Origin: Planococcus shixiaomingii
Lineage (GTDB): Bacteria > Bacillota > Bacilli > Bacillales_A > Planococcaceae
Assembly (NCBI RefSeq): GCF_030413615.1
Contig: NZ_CP129236.1
Coordinates: 1,658,001 to 1,722,000, forward strand
Length of the DNA: 64,000 nucleotides
Direction: 5' to 3'
Of the stretch, positions 17,684 to 27,485 are shown one piece after another. A program made the position numbers and the translations under genes. The notes under the pieces are model-generated. The model searched no databases. It had not been told where the DNA came from and was given only the letters and a program-made list of their open reading frames with translations. How positions within the stretch are numbered: position 1 is the first letter of the stretch; every line of letters begins with the position of its first letter.

Positions 17684-19324
17684 ATGCTTATCATGGAAAC
17701 AAACTGGCAAGAAATTCTCTTTACCTTTTTTGGAGGATTAGGGATATTTCTTTTTTCCATAAAATACATGGGTGACGGTTTGCAAAAAGCCGCCGGCAAT
17801 CGGTTGCGCTCTATACTAGACCGCTTTACGACCAATCCGTTTATGGGTGTGCTCTTAGGTATCGTAGTTACTGTACTAATTCAATCAAGTTCTGGAACTA
17901 CCGTTATTGTCGTAGGCTTGGTTAGTGCCGGTTTTTTGACATTGAGACAAGCGATCGGCGTCATAATGGGAGCGAATATCGGAACTACTGTGACCGCCTT
18001 CATCATCGGGTTGGATGTTGGGGAATATGCATTGCCAATAATGGCTTTAGGGGCAGTGCTGATCTTTTTCTTTAAAAAGCACAGCATCCAAAATTTCGGG
18101 GAAGTTGTTTTCGGGTTTGGCGGATTGTTCTTTGGTCTGGAACTGATGAGCGACGGCATGAAGCCATTGCGTGAACTTCCAGCATTTATCGACATGACCA
18201 TTAATTTAAGCGATTTGCCTATCCTAGGTGTGGCTGTCGGAACGATTTTCACTTTAGTTGTCCAAAGTTCCAGTGCAACCGTTGCTATTTTACAAGGTTT
18301 GTATGCAGAAGGAATTTTAGATCTTAATGCCTCTCTTCCAGTGTTATTCGGAGATAACATTGGTACAACGATTACAGCTGTCCTGGCCTCTCTCGGTGCT
18401 TCCATTGCAGCGCGTCGTGCAGCAGCAGTCCATGTTTTATTCAACGTGGTAGGGACAATTATATTTATGATCCTGCTCATGCCATTTACCGCGTATGTGG
18501 AATGGATTTCCGGATTACTTAATTTAGAAGAAAAAATGCAGATTGCGTTTGCTCACGGATCTTTCAACGTTGCAAATACAATCATTCAATTTCCATTGAT
18601 TGGTGCATGGGCATATTTAGTGACTAAGTTCATCCCAGGGGAAGATGTTACGATCGAATACAATCCAAAGCATTTGGATGTTCATTTTATCGAAACTTCG
18701 CCAACAATCGCCATTGGTCAGGCAAAGGAAGAAATTTTGCGCATGGGGAATTACGCGGTGCAAGGTCTTCAAGAAACCTATGAATACCTAAAGACGAAAA
18801 ATAGGAAAAATGCAGAAATGGGTAATCAATTAGAGCAGGCGATCAACAGTTTGGATCAGAAAATCACTGAATACTTGGTAATGATTTCAGCGGAATCTAT
18901 TTCATCTGCCGATTCTTTGCGCCACACAATGCTAATGGAAACTGTTCGTGATATCGAACGGGTTGGCGACCATTTTGAAAATATCATCGAATTGATCGAT
19001 TACCAAGAAGAAAACAAAGTGAAATTAACAGCGGAAGCCATGGAAGACTTAACGGAAATGTTTACGTTGACCATTGAGACAGTTCAAAAAGCATTGACTG
19101 CACTTGATACAAGCAGCCTTGATTTAGCGAGAGAAGTTGCTGAACAAGAAGACTTGATCGATAAAATGGAACGTAAATTCCGCAAAAAGCATATATTGCG
19201 TGTAAACGAAGGTGCATGTTCCGCTCAAGCGGGAATCGTCTTTGTTGATATGGTCAGCAATCTGGAACGGGTTGGGGACCATGCGGTAAATATTGCAGAA
19301 TCTATTTTAGGAAGACGCTCATAA
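17684..19324 (+). CDS. Na+/phosphate cotransporter with C-terminal PhoU domain
   Basis: Imports phosphate with sodium (PNaS family). 546 residues: two homologous membrane halves each with the signature QSSS (Gln67 and Gln194 regions: LIQSSSGTT and VVQSSSATV), followed by a cytoplasmic PhoU-like helical domain from about 345 on, with two ERVGDH motifs. ATG codons at 17684 and 17693 are both possible; AGGAG is 4 bases from the first and 13 from the second. Its proximity to pstSCAB-phoU makes this a phosphate-uptake neighbourhood. Confidence 0.9.
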   Translation: MLIMETNWQEILFTFFGGLGIFLFSIKYMGDGLQKAAGNRLRSILDRFTTNPFMGVLLGIVVTVLIQSSSGTTVIVVGLVSAGFLTLRQAIGVIMGANIGTTVTAFIIGLDVGEYALPIMALGAVLIFFFKKHSIQNFGEVVFGFGGLFFGLELMSDGMKPLRELPAFIDMTINLSDLPILGVAVGTIFTLVVQSSSATVAILQGLYAEGILDLNASLPVLFGDNIGTTITAVLASLGASIAARRAAAVHVLFNVVGTIIFMILLMPFTAYVEWISGLLNLEEKMQIAFAHGSFNVANTIIQFPLIGAWAYLVTKFIPGEDVTIEYNPKHLDVHFIETSPTIAIGQAKEEILRMGNYAVQGLQETYEYLKTKNRKNAEMGNQLEQAINSLDQKITEYLVMISAESISSADSLRHTMLMETVRDIERVGDHFENIIELIDYQEENKVKLTAEAMEDLTEMFTLTIETVQKALTALDTSSLDLAREVAEQEDLIDKMERKFRKKHILRVNEGACSAQAGIVFVDMVSNLERVGDHAVNIAESILGRRS

Positions 19325-19354
19325 GTGTACTGAGAATTTAAAAGTATTTTTGTG

Positions 19355-19414
19355 GCTCTCTTTCATCGCTTTACATTTGAAAAAATGTAAGGCACGATGA
19401 AAGAGAGCTTTTTA
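19355..19414 (+). terminator. Long-stem terminator after the Na/Pi transporter
   Basis: Fourteen perfect base pairs (GCTCTCTTTCATCG against CGATGAAAGAGAGC) extended by an inner TTACAT/ATGTAA stem, followed by TTTTT. The T tract leads straight into the ribosome site of the next gene. Confidence 0.85.
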
Positions 19415-19429
19415 ATAGGAGGAACTATT

Positions 19430-19909
19430 ATGGAAATTATCGGGTGGATACTGATTTTGCTGTTTTTTGTCATCGGATTTGTCGGACTCATTTATCCGAT
19501 TATCCCGGCGGTGTTGTTTATATTCGGCGGTTTTGTCGTTTATGGCTTGTTTTTTGACTTTGCTGATTTGCCATGGTGGTTCTGGGCAATTCAAATTTTG
19601 TTTGTCGTTTTGTTGTTTGGCGCAGACGCCGTCGCTAACTTGGTGGGCGTCAAAAAATTCGGGGGGTCAAAAGCGGGATTATGGGGAAGCACAATTGGTT
19701 TAATTGTTGGCCCGTTCGTAATTCCAATAGTGGGAATTCTTGTCGGCCCGTTTTTAGGAGCCATCATTGCGGAACTATTGTTTAACCGATCAACATTAAA
19801 GCAGTCCGTGAAATCGGGAGTCGGCTCTGTCGTAGGGTTTGTCACATCCGTATTTACAAAAGGCATCATTCAAATCATCATGGTGGCGCTGTTCTTTTTG
19901 GTGATATAA
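19430..19909 (+). CDS. DUF456 membrane protein (YqgC-like)
   Basis: 159 residues, almost entirely hydrophobic with Gly-rich helices (for example GLIVGPFVIPIVGILVGP), so a multi-pass membrane protein with glycine-zipper character. Function unknown. The ATG at 19430 has ATAGGAGGAAC before it. It stands directly upstream of sodA, the same order as yqgC-sodA in B. subtilis. Confidence 0.82.
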   Translation: MEIIGWILILLFFVIGFVGLIYPIIPAVLFIFGGFVVYGLFFDFADLPWWFWAIQILFVVLLFGADAVANLVGVKKFGGSKAGLWGSTIGLIVGPFVIPIVGILVGPFLGAIIAELLFNRSTLKQSVKSGVGSVVGFVTSVFTKGIIQIIMVALFFLVI

Positions 19910-20019
19910 ATCAGTCAAAGGTCTGAATCGCTCTTTCACGCATGCATTTTGATTGTGCGGTTTGGAAAATTTTGATACGCTATGAAAGTAGAACAATAGA
20001 CTCAAGGAGGAATTCAATC

Positions 20020-20628
20020 ATGGCTTACCAATTACCCGAACTACCTTATGCATACGATGCACTAGAACCACACATCGACAAAGAAACGATGAACATTCAT
20101 CACACAAAACATCACAACACGTATGTAACAAATGTAAATGCGGCTCTTGAAGGCCACGAAGACCTTTCTTCGAAATCCGTGGAAGAATTAGTTTCTGATT
20201 TAAATTCAGTTCCGGAAGACATCCGCACAGCAGTACGCAACAACGGCGGCGGACACGCTAACCACTCCCTATTCTGGCAATTGCTTTCACCAAACGGCGG
20301 CGGCAACCCAACAGGCGCATTGGCTGAAGCGATTGACAGCAAATTCGGCAGCTTTGATGAATTTAAAACGAAATTTGAAAACGCAGGAAAAACTCGCTTC
20401 GGTTCTGGCTGGGCTTGGCTAGTTCTTAACAACGGCGAGCTTGAAGTGACTTCTACTGCAAACCAGGACTCTCCATTAATGGAAGGCCAAACTCCACTTC
20501 TTGGAGTAGACGTTTGGGAACACGCTTACTACTTGCAATACCAAAACAGACGTCCAGACTATTTGGCAGCGTTCTGGAATGTAGTAAACTGGGAAGAAGT
20601 TTCACGCCGCTTTGAAGCAGCAAAGTAA
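20020..20628 (+). CDS. sodA: Superoxide dismutase (Mn/Fe family)
   Basis: Converts superoxide to oxygen and hydrogen peroxide in the cytoplasm. 202 residues; metal ligands His27 (in MNIHHTKHH), the NHSLFW histidine, and the Asp and His of [10 protein letters not shown] are visible. The GGHANHS and GSGWAWL segments are typical of the manganese form. The ATG at 20020 is preceded by CAAGGAGGAATTC; upstream in-frame codons have no ribosome site. Confidence 0.96.
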   Translation: MAYQLPELPYAYDALEPHIDKETMNIHHTKHHNTYVTNVNAALEGHEDLSSKSVEELVSDLNSVPEDIRTAVRNNGGGHANHSLFWQLLSPNGGGNPTGALAEAIDSKFGSFDEFKTKFENAGKTRFGSGWAWLVLNNGELEVTSTANQDSPLMEGQTPLLGVDVWEHAYYLQYQNRRPDYLAAFWNVVNWEEVSRRFEAAK

Positions 20629-20649
20629 TTGTCAATAATTGAAACTTTT

Positions 20650-20686
20650 ACACACACTTTTTCGTCTGAAAAAGTGTGTGTTTTTA
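20650..20686 (+). terminator. Terminator after sodA
   Basis: CACACACTTTTTC-gtct-GAAAAAGTGTGTG followed by TTTTT. Confidence 0.9.
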
Positions 20687-20740
20687 TATGCAGAATGATA
20701 TACTAACTAATGCACATTTTGTGAAAGGAGTGCATGAACC

Positions 20741-22924
20741 ATGACCCCCCCTCAGAAGAGGCAGGTAACACTGGCAAAAGCAAAATTAAAATCTCATACA
20801 GTCTTCCGGATGAACATCCTCTTTTTCTCCATATTCCTGTTATTTTCACTCTTGATCTTGCGGTTAGGTTATTTGCAGATTGTCAAAGGCGAAGATTTCG
20901 CGCGGGCACTCGCCCGCACTGAAGAAGTGCCGGTCAATACAAGCGTGCCAAGAGGCCGGATTTTTGACAGCGAAGGACGCGTCCAAGTTGATAACCAGCC
21001 AGTAAACGCGATTACATACACAGCGATGCAGACTACGAAAAGGGACGAAATGCTCGAAGTGGCTGAAGAACTTGCGAAATTAATCGAAAAAGAAACGAAC
21101 AAAGTTACGCTTCGCGACAAACAGGATTACTATATTATGCTTAACAATGAAGCGGCAACCGAAAAAGTGACTGACGAAGAACGGCAGGCGATTGACAACG
21201 AAGACATCACGCAAAAAGAAAAACAGCAAAAGCTGGACGCTTTGATCCGTGAAAAAATTACTGAAAAAGAACTTAACAGCTTATCGAAAGAACAGCTTGA
21301 AGTGCTGGCAATTTTCCGTGAAATGACATCCGGTTACGCCATGTCGCCGCAGATCATCAAAAATAAAAATGTTACAGATGAAGAATTTGCGCGAGTTTCA
21401 GAACGGCTGACGGATCCGAAACTAAAAGGCGTTAATACAATCACTGACTGGGAACGGGTGAAGTCGAGCGATTTAACGATCTTAGGCAGCACTACAACTC
21501 CTGAACAAGGAATACCGGCGAGCAAACTGACTTATTACTTGGCAAGGGATTATTCCCGCAATGATCGGGTGGGAATCAGTTTCCTCGAACAACAATACGA
21601 AGAAGTTCTGCAAGGGCAAAAATCGGTTGTTAAAAATATCACCGACGGCAGAGGCCGTGTTATCGATACCGTACCGGTCGACGAAGGCGAGCCTGGCAAA
21701 GACCTGGTTTTATCGATTGATACAGAGTTGCAGACTTCGATAGAGAATATAGTGGAAGATCAATTGCGGGAACTGAAAGCGGGACCCAATTCACAGCTTG
21801 TCCGGGATGCATACTTGGTTATGATGGATCCGAAAACAGGTGAAGTGCTTTCAATGGTCGGAAAACAAATTGGAAAAGATGAGAATGGCAAAACTGTGGT
21901 CAATGATCATTCTTTTGGGGCCATTACAGCAGCTTACCCAACAGGTTCTGTCGTTAAAGGCGCGACCTTGTTGACTGGCTATTCGCAAGACGCGATCGAG
22001 TTGAACCAAGTCATGATCGATGAACCGCTGCAGTTAGCGGGTGGACTTATTAAAAGATCTTTATTCAACCAAGGCCTGTTTAACCGGGTACCGATATCGG
22101 ATACCCAGGCGCTTGAAGTTTCATCCAACGTTTACATGTTTAAAGTGGCACTGGCCATCTCAGGGAATACCTATCAGTTTAAACGCGGCTTTTCTGTCGA
22201 CCCAGAAGATTACAGCACAATTCGAAACTCCTTTGCCCAATTCGGCCTTGGAATCCCAACGGGCATCGATTTGCCGAATGAAGGAAAAGGATTCATGGGC
22301 AGATTCATCAAAACTGAACCCGGAACCTTCCTCGACTTGGCAATCGGCCAGTATGATACGTACACGCCGATGCAGCTGGCTCAGTATATTTCAACCATTG
22401 CAAATGACGGCTACCGGATGGAGCCTCATATTGTAAAAGAAATCCGCCAAGCATCCCATGACGGCAAAACACTAGGCCCAGTACAAACGGTAGTGAAGCC
22501 GAAAGTGTTGAACCGCATCAATAATACGCAAGCAGAAATCGATCAAGTGAAAAAAGGCATGCGGCTCGTTTATACAGGAAATAGAGGATCGGCCCGCTCT
22601 TATTTTGGCGACACCGATTATACAGCGGCCGGGAAAACCGGTACGGCTGAAATCCACTATTATGACGATCCGGAAAGCCCATTCTACAATACGGCTTCTA
22701 TTAATACAGCCCATGTCGGCTTTGCGCCTTATGAAGACCCGCAAATTGCCTATGCGGTGTTGATCCCGTATATCACTACAAATTCTAAAGCGGTGCCGGG
22801 GACAACCCATAAGATTGCCCGGGCTGCAGTCGACAAGTATTTCGAGTTGAATGCCAAAACGAACGAAGAATCTCCATCGACGATCAAAGCGCCTTATAAA
22901 AATAAAAAAGATGAACAAGAGTAG
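20741..22924 (+). CDS. pbpA: Class B penicillin-binding protein (PbpA/PBP2 type)
   Basis: Transpeptidase that cross-links peptidoglycan during cell elongation. 727 residues: one N-terminal membrane helix (about 26-46), a dimerisation domain starting SVPRGRIFD, and the transpeptidase domain with the catalytic Ser403 in SVVK, the SxN motif at 461-463 (SSN) and KTG at 632-634. The C-terminus is Lys/Glu-rich. The start ATG at 20741 lies 10 bases after GAAAGGAG. The position between sodA and pstS equals that of pbpA (yqgF) in B. subtilis. Confidence 0.93.
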   Translation: MTPPQKRQVTLAKAKLKSHTVFRMNILFFSIFLLFSLLILRLGYLQIVKGEDFARALARTEEVPVNTSVPRGRIFDSEGRVQVDNQPVNAITYTAMQTTKRDEMLEVAEELAKLIEKETNKVTLRDKQDYYIMLNNEAATEKVTDEERQAIDNEDITQKEKQQKLDALIREKITEKELNSLSKEQLEVLAIFREMTSGYAMSPQIIKNKNVTDEEFARVSERLTDPKLKGVNTITDWERVKSSDLTILGSTTTPEQGIPASKLTYYLARDYSRNDRVGISFLEQQYEEVLQGQKSVVKNITDGRGRVIDTVPVDEGEPGKDLVLSIDTELQTSIENIVEDQLRELKAGPNSQLVRDAYLVMMDPKTGEVLSMVGKQIGKDENGKTVVNDHSFGAITAAYPTGSVVKGATLLTGYSQDAIELNQVMIDEPLQLAGGLIKRSLFNQGLFNRVPISDTQALEVSSNVYMFKVALAISGNTYQFKRGFSVDPEDYSTIRNSFAQFGLGIPTGIDLPNEGKGFMGRFIKTEPGTFLDLAIGQYDTYTPMQLAQYISTIANDGYRMEPHIVKEIRQASHDGKTLGPVQTVVKPKVLNRINNTQAEIDQVKKGMRLVYTGNRGSARSYFGDTDYTAAGKTGTAEIHYYDDPESPFYNTASINTAHVGFAPYEDPQIAYAVLIPYITTNSKAVPGTTHKIARAAVDKYFELNAKTNEESPSTIKAPYKNKKDEQE

Positions 22925-22937
22925 ATGTTCAACAAAT

Positions 22938-22990
22938 GACCAAAACCGCAATCCAAGCATGAAATATGCATTGGCATTGCGGTTTTTTGT
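22938..22990 (+). terminator. Terminator after pbpA
   Basis: AAAACCGCAAT and ATTGCGGTTTT form the outer stem, CCAA/TTGG and GCAT/ATGC the inner stem; TTTTTTGT follows and borders the Pho box. Confidence 0.85.
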
Positions 22991-22991
22991 A

Positions 22992-23030
22992 TTTACAATT
23001 TCTTAACATTGGCTTTATATGAGCTCAACA
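22992..23030 (+). promoter_or_regulatory. Pho box: four TT(T/A)ACA-like repeats spaced by 11 bases
   Basis: TTTACA (22992), TTAACA (23003), TTTATA (23014) and TCAACA (23025), each separated by exactly 5 bases. This matches the known PhoP-binding pattern of Bacillus (direct repeats of TT(A/C/T)ACA with about 5-base spacers). A -10-like TATAGT follows at 23040-23045 and no -35 box is evident, as usual for PhoP-activated promoters. It should switch on pstS under phosphate limitation. Confidence 0.85.
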
Positions 23031-23087
23031 TTAAGGCTTTATAGTAAAGCTAGTAAAGAAAACATACACATTAGGGGGAACTACTCA

Positions 23088-24023
23088 ATGAAAAGCTGGA
23101 AGTTTGTGATGGCGTCAACAATTCTCGGTTCGTCGGTACTTCTTGGAGCTTGTGGCGGCAACACTGCGCAACAAGGCAATTCAGGAGAAACACAATTGTC
23201 AGGGTCGGTTTCAGGAGATGGTTCATCAACAGTCGCACCAATTTTGGAAGGGATTGTTGAAGAATATGCGGGTGTTCAGCCTAACGTCCAAGTTACTGTT
23301 GGGGTTTCTGGAACAGGCGGCGGATTTGAGAAATTTAAGCAAGGCGCAACGGATTTCACAAATGCTTCACGTCCGATAAAAGAAGAAGAAGCTAAGAGCC
23401 TTGAAGAAGCCGGCATTGATTATACAGAATTTTTATTGGCTTATGACGGTTTGACCGTAGTAGTCAGCAAAGAAAACGACTGGGTCGAAGATTTGACAGT
23501 GGAAGACCTGAAAAAATTATGGGTTGAAGACGGCACAACAAAAAAATGGTCTGACATCAATCCGGAATGGCCAGACGAAGAAGTTGTCTTTTACTCGCCA
23601 GGTTCTGATTCAGGAACTTTTGATTACTTTAACGAAGTAATCTTGGAAGAAGAAGACTTGGTAAAATCAGCTACACTTTCAGAAGATGACAACGTCTTGG
23701 TTCAAGGAATTCAAGCGGATCCAAATGCTATCGGATTCTTCGGTTTCGCTTACTACGCAGCAAACGAAGACACATTGAAAGCTGTTAAAATAGGCGGAAT
23801 TGAACCTACACACGATACGATTGCATCAGGTGAATATTCACCTTTATCACGCCCGCTGTTCCTTTACGCCAAAAATGAATCTGCTCAAGATGAAGTAGTT
23901 TATGATTTCCTTCAATATACATTAGAAAATGCTGGAGAGATGGCAGAAGCTGTCGGCTATGTAGCGCCTCCGGAAGAAGAACACGATAAAGAACTAAAAG
24001 AATTAGAAACGCTAAAACAATAA
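23088..24023 (+). CDS. pstS: Phosphate-binding lipoprotein PstS
   Basis: Extracytoplasmic receptor that captures phosphate for the Pst ABC importer. 311 residues with a lipoprotein signal peptide ending LLGACG (lipidated Cys22). Phosphate-contact regions SGDGSSTVAP, GTGGGFEKF and SPGSDSGTFDYF are intact. The ATG at 23088 is preceded by TTAGGGGGAA; the open frame upstream runs through the promoter and is not coding. Confidence 0.95.
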   Translation: MKSWKFVMASTILGSSVLLGACGGNTAQQGNSGETQLSGSVSGDGSSTVAPILEGIVEEYAGVQPNVQVTVGVSGTGGGFEKFKQGATDFTNASRPIKEEEAKSLEEAGIDYTEFLLAYDGLTVVVSKENDWVEDLTVEDLKKLWVEDGTTKKWSDINPEWPDEEVVFYSPGSDSGTFDYFNEVILEEEDLVKSATLSEDDNVLVQGIQADPNAIGFFGFAYYAANEDTLKAVKIGGIEPTHDTIASGEYSPLSRPLFLYAKNESAQDEVVYDFLQYTLENAGEMAEAVGYVAPPEEEHDKELKELETLKQ

Positions 24024-24047
24024 TCGGGCAACAAATTCAAGTTTAGG

Positions 24048-24072
24048 GGTGAGCAGCCAGCTGCTCACCTTT
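24048..24072 (+). terminator. Attenuating hairpin between pstS and pstC
   Basis: GGTGAGCAGC-CA-GCTGCTCACC, a perfect 10-base stem followed by only three or four T. A leaky stop here would make far more PstS than permease, as seen in many pst operons; it may also protect the pstS message 3' end. Confidence 0.75.
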
Positions 24073-24094
24073 TGCGGTTGAAAGGGGATTCTTT

Positions 24095-25021
24095 ATGCGA
24101 ACATCTGTGCAGGAAATGATCGCGCAGTCGAAAGGGAAAAAAAATAAAAAGTTCTTGGAAAAAATGATTCCGGTCATTTTGTTCCTGATTGCTTCGGTCT
24201 CAGTTTTAACGACGATCGGAATTGTTGTAACTTTAGTTGTCGAAACGATCACTTTTTTCACACGGGTTTCCGTTTTTGATTTCATATTCGGCACCACATG
24301 GTTGCCGTTTTCCAATAAAGAACAGCTATTTGGCATTTTGCCGCTTATAGCCGGGACATTAAAAGTCACGCTTATTGCGGTCATTGTGGCTGTTCCAATC
24401 GGCATCTCTTCAGCTATCTATTTGAGTGAATATGCCAGCGATTCGGTGCGCCGTGTCATTAAGCCGGTACTTGAAGTGCTTGCCGGCGTGCCAACAATTG
24501 TCTACGGATTTTTTGCTTTAACTTTTGTTACCCCGGTGCTGCAAAGCTTTTTCCCGGAAATCAAAATTTTTAACGCTATCTCGCCAGGGATTGTGGTCGG
24601 CATTATGATCATTCCGATGATCGCTTCTTTGTCGGAAGATGCCATGTCGTCAGTTCCAAAGCAAATTCGTGAAGGGGCACTCGCTATGGGCTCCACAAAA
24701 TTCGAAGTAGCTTGGAAAATCACCGTACCGGCAGCCCTTTCCGGAATTATTGCTTCAGTCGTTTTAGCGGTATCACGAGCAATCGGTGAAACGATGATCG
24801 TCTCACTCGCTGGTGGTTCAACGCCGAAATTTGACGGAGATTTTACAGGATCGATCCAGACGATGACTGCTTACATCGTCCAAGTATCAAAAGGGGACGC
24901 AGGATACGGAACTACCATTTACTATTCCATCTATGCAGTTGGGTTTACGTTGTTCGTCTTTACGATGTTAATGAACGTCCTCGCTGGATATCTCTCAAAA
25001 CGGTTCAGGGAGGAATATTAA
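24095..25021 (+). CDS. pstC: Phosphate ABC transporter permease PstC
   Basis: Membrane subunit of the high-affinity phosphate importer. 308 residues with about six membrane segments and the ABC-permease EAA-type loop EGALAMGSTKFEVAW that contacts PstB. The N-terminus carries a Lys-rich cytoplasmic stretch. Ribosome site GAAAGGGG precedes the ATG. It ends one base before pstA. Confidence 0.94.
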   Translation: MRTSVQEMIAQSKGKKNKKFLEKMIPVILFLIASVSVLTTIGIVVTLVVETITFFTRVSVFDFIFGTTWLPFSNKEQLFGILPLIAGTLKVTLIAVIVAVPIGISSAIYLSEYASDSVRRVIKPVLEVLAGVPTIVYGFFALTFVTPVLQSFFPEIKIFNAISPGIVVGIMIIPMIASLSEDAMSSVPKQIREGALAMGSTKFEVAWKITVPAALSGIIASVVLAVSRAIGETMIVSLAGGSTPKFDGDFTGSIQTMTAYIVQVSKGDAGYGTTIYYSIYAVGFTLFVFTMLMNVLAGYLSKRFREEY

Positions 25022-25022
25022 G

Positions 25023-25901
25023 ATGCGCTATATCGAACACGAAAAAGTTGTGAAACGCATGAACGGCCGATTGATAACGAATATGCTTTTCAAAGGTATT
25101 TTTATGGCAGCTACTGCGCTCGCGATTCTGGTGCTTGTGATTTTGGGCTATAGGCTCATTACGCAAGGAGCAGGCCATATATCTATGGATTTCCTGACAA
25201 ACTTCTCTTCACGTTTCCCAGAAAAAGCAGGCATTAAAGCAGCCCTGATCGGTTCATTATGGCTGATGGCGGTCGTCGCCCCAACTTCCATCATACTCGG
25301 AGTCGGATCAGCGATTTATTTGGAAGAATACGCAAAGAAAAATAAAATTACGGCATTTATCCGAATCAACATTGCAAACTTGGCGGGTGTGCCATCCATT
25401 GTTTTTGGTTTGCTCGGTTTGACAATTTTCGTCCGCGCACTAGCGCTTGGAAATAGCATCCTTGCTGCCGGTTTTACAATGAGTTTGTTGATTTTGCCGG
25501 TCATTATTGTGGCATCCCAAGAGGCAATCCGCTCGGTTCCGAACGAACTGCGGGCAGCCTCGCTGGGAATGGGCGCTACAAAATGGCAGACTATCGTGAA
25601 AATTATTTTGCCAGCTGCAATACCGGGAATCTTGACGGGAAGCATTTTGGCCCTTTCACGCGCCGTTGGCGAAACAGCACCGCTTATCGTCATCGGAATT
25701 CCAGTTATTATTCAGTTTTTGCCGACAGGTGTCCTGGATACATTCACCGCTTTGCCGATGCAGATATACGATTGGAGTAGCCGTCCACAACAGGAATTCC
25801 AAGTGGTTGCTGCGGCCGGAATCATCATCTTGATGATTTTCTTGTTGCTGATGAATTCCGTTGCGGTTATCATCCGAAATAAATTTCATAAGCGTTATTA
25901 A
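25023..25901 (+). CDS. pstA: Phosphate ABC transporter permease PstA
   Basis: Second membrane subunit, 292 residues, about six membrane segments and the loop RAASLGMGATKWQTI for PstB contact. The start ATG at 25023 has AGGGAGG at the end of pstC as ribosome site; a second in-frame ATG (25059) would shorten it by 12 residues. Translation is likely coupled to pstC. Confidence 0.93.
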   Translation: MRYIEHEKVVKRMNGRLITNMLFKGIFMAATALAILVLVILGYRLITQGAGHISMDFLTNFSSRFPEKAGIKAALIGSLWLMAVVAPTSIILGVGSAIYLEEYAKKNKITAFIRINIANLAGVPSIVFGLLGLTIFVRALALGNSILAAGFTMSLLILPVIIVASQEAIRSVPNELRAASLGMGATKWQTIVKIILPAAIPGILTGSILALSRAVGETAPLIVIGIPVIIQFLPTGVLDTFTALPMQIYDWSSRPQQEFQVVAAAGIIILMIFLLLMNSVAVIIRNKFHKRY

Positions 25902-25928
25902 CGCATAGAATGCGGAAGGGGATTTATA

Positions 25929-26744
25929 ATGACTACAACAATAAAAGTGGATAAGAAAAAATCCGTAGCTCCTATAGCACAAATTGAAAAAGTGCCGGTT
26001 TACCAAACGAAGGAATTGAATCTTTGGTACGGTGAGAAACATGCTTTGAAAAATATTGATTTGGACATAAATGAAAATGAAGTAACGGCAATTATCGGGC
26101 CATCAGGATGCGGTAAATCCACATATATTAAAACATTGAATCGCATGGTTGAATTGGTGCCATCTGTAAAGACTTCCGGGAAAATCCTTTATCGGGAACG
26201 CAATATATTCGATGCAAATTATCAAGTGGAAGAATTGCGGACGCGTGTCGGCATGGTTTTCCAAAAACCGAATCCATTCCCGAAATCCATCTATGACAAT
26301 ATTGCATATGGACCGCGTATCCACGGTATCAAAAACAAAAAAATTCTTGATGAAATCGTCGAGAAAAGTTTGCGCGGTGCAGCAATATGGGACGAAGTGA
26401 AAGATCGGTTGAACGAGAATGCCTACAGCGTTTCTGGCGGACAGCAGCAGCGCGTCTGCATCGCGAGAGCTCTTGCGATCGAACCGGATGTTATCTTAAT
26501 GGATGAGCCGACTTCAGCACTGGATCCAATTTCTACATTAAAAGTAGAAGAGCTAGTGCAAGAGTTGAAAGAAAACTACAGCATTATCATCGTGACGCAC
26601 AACATGCAGCAAGCAGCCCGGATTTCTGACAAAACCGCATTTTTCCTGAACGGCGAAGTGGTTGAGTTTGACGAAACCGATGCAATTTTCTCTAATCCAT
26701 CCGATAAGCGGACGGAAGATTACATTTCAGGACGATTCGGATAA
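25929..26744 (+). CDS. pstB: Phosphate ABC transporter ATP-binding protein PstB
   Basis: ATPase that drives phosphate import. 271 residues: Walker [10 protein letters not shown], signature SVSGGQQQR, Walker [13 protein letters not shown] and switch histidine in VTHNM. The first 25 residues (Lys/Ile/Val-rich) extend beyond the usual start at [11 protein letters not shown]. Only one pstB is present, whereas B. subtilis has two. Confidence 0.95.
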   Translation: MTTTIKVDKKKSVAPIAQIEKVPVYQTKELNLWYGEKHALKNIDLDINENEVTAIIGPSGCGKSTYIKTLNRMVELVPSVKTSGKILYRERNIFDANYQVEELRTRVGMVFQKPNPFPKSIYDNIAYGPRIHGIKNKKILDEIVEKSLRGAAIWDEVKDRLNENAYSVSGGQQQRVCIARALAIEPDVILMDEPTSALDPISTLKVEELVQELKENYSIIIVTHNMQQAARISDKTAFFLNGEVVEFDETDAIFSNPSDKRTEDYISGRFG

Positions 26745-26759
26745 GGGAGGAAGAAACCA

Positions 26760-27419
26760 ATGGCAGTGCGTGAAAAATTTGATTTAGAATTGAGCGAGGC
26801 GCAAAATCTGTTGATTGAGTTAAGCACGATGGCAATCAGCGCGTTGGATAAATCGATTGACGCGTTGATCGATCACGACATCGATGCGGCCCTTGAAGTA
26901 ATTGAAGATGACGCCGACATCAATATGCTTGAAGAAGAAATTAATGACCGCGTTATTTTGATCATAGCGAAACAATCTCCTGTAGCTACCGATTTAAGAA
27001 GATTGGTCGTCTTGATTAAAATCGCTTCAGATTTGGAACGGATTGGCGATTACGCAGTTAATATTGCGAAAGAAACCATTCGCCTAGGTAAAGAAGAACT
27101 GATTACACCGATTGAATTGATCAAGCAGATGCGCTTGTTGGCCACTGCAATGCTGCGCCAAGTAATTGAAGCGTTCATCGAAGAAGACGTGGTAAAAGGA
27201 AAAGAAATTGCGGAACTGGATGATCAGGTGGACGAATTATATGGTGAGGCCATCCGCAGGCTGATGAAGACCGGGTCAGACAATCCGGACAAATTGAGTC
27301 AAATCACGCAACTGGCATTCATCGCCCGCTATATGGAACGCTCGGCAGACCACGCAACCAATATCGCAGAACAATTGTTTTATTTGGTCCGAGGCAAGCA
27401 TTATAATTTAAATGACTAA
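26760..27419 (+). CDS. phoU: Phosphate signalling protein PhoU
   Basis: Negative modulator linking the Pst transporter to the PhoR kinase. 219 residues forming two three-helix PhoU repeats, each with the metal-binding signature: DLERIGDYAVNIA in the first and YMERSADHATNIAE in the second. It is the last gene of the pst operon, 15 bases after pstB. B. subtilis lacks phoU at this place, so this operon is closer to the general Gram-positive form. Confidence 0.93.
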   Translation: MAVREKFDLELSEAQNLLIELSTMAISALDKSIDALIDHDIDAALEVIEDDADINMLEEEINDRVILIIAKQSPVATDLRRLVVLIKIASDLERIGDYAVNIAKETIRLGKEELITPIELIKQMRLLATAMLRQVIEAFIEEDVVKGKEIAELDDQVDELYGEAIRRLMKTGSDNPDKLSQITQLAFIARYMERSADHATNIAEQLFYLVRGKHYNLND

Positions 27420-27422
27420 TAG

Positions 27423-27457
27423 AGTTCTCGGCAAAGGAGAATTGCCGAGAACTTTTT
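27423..27457 (+). terminator. Terminator of the pst operon
   Basis: AGTTCTCGGCAA and TTGCCGAGAACT form a 12-base stem, followed by TTTTTT. Confidence 0.9.
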
Positions 27458-27485
27458 TGTTTTGATAGCATAAAAGTTGAGTTTT

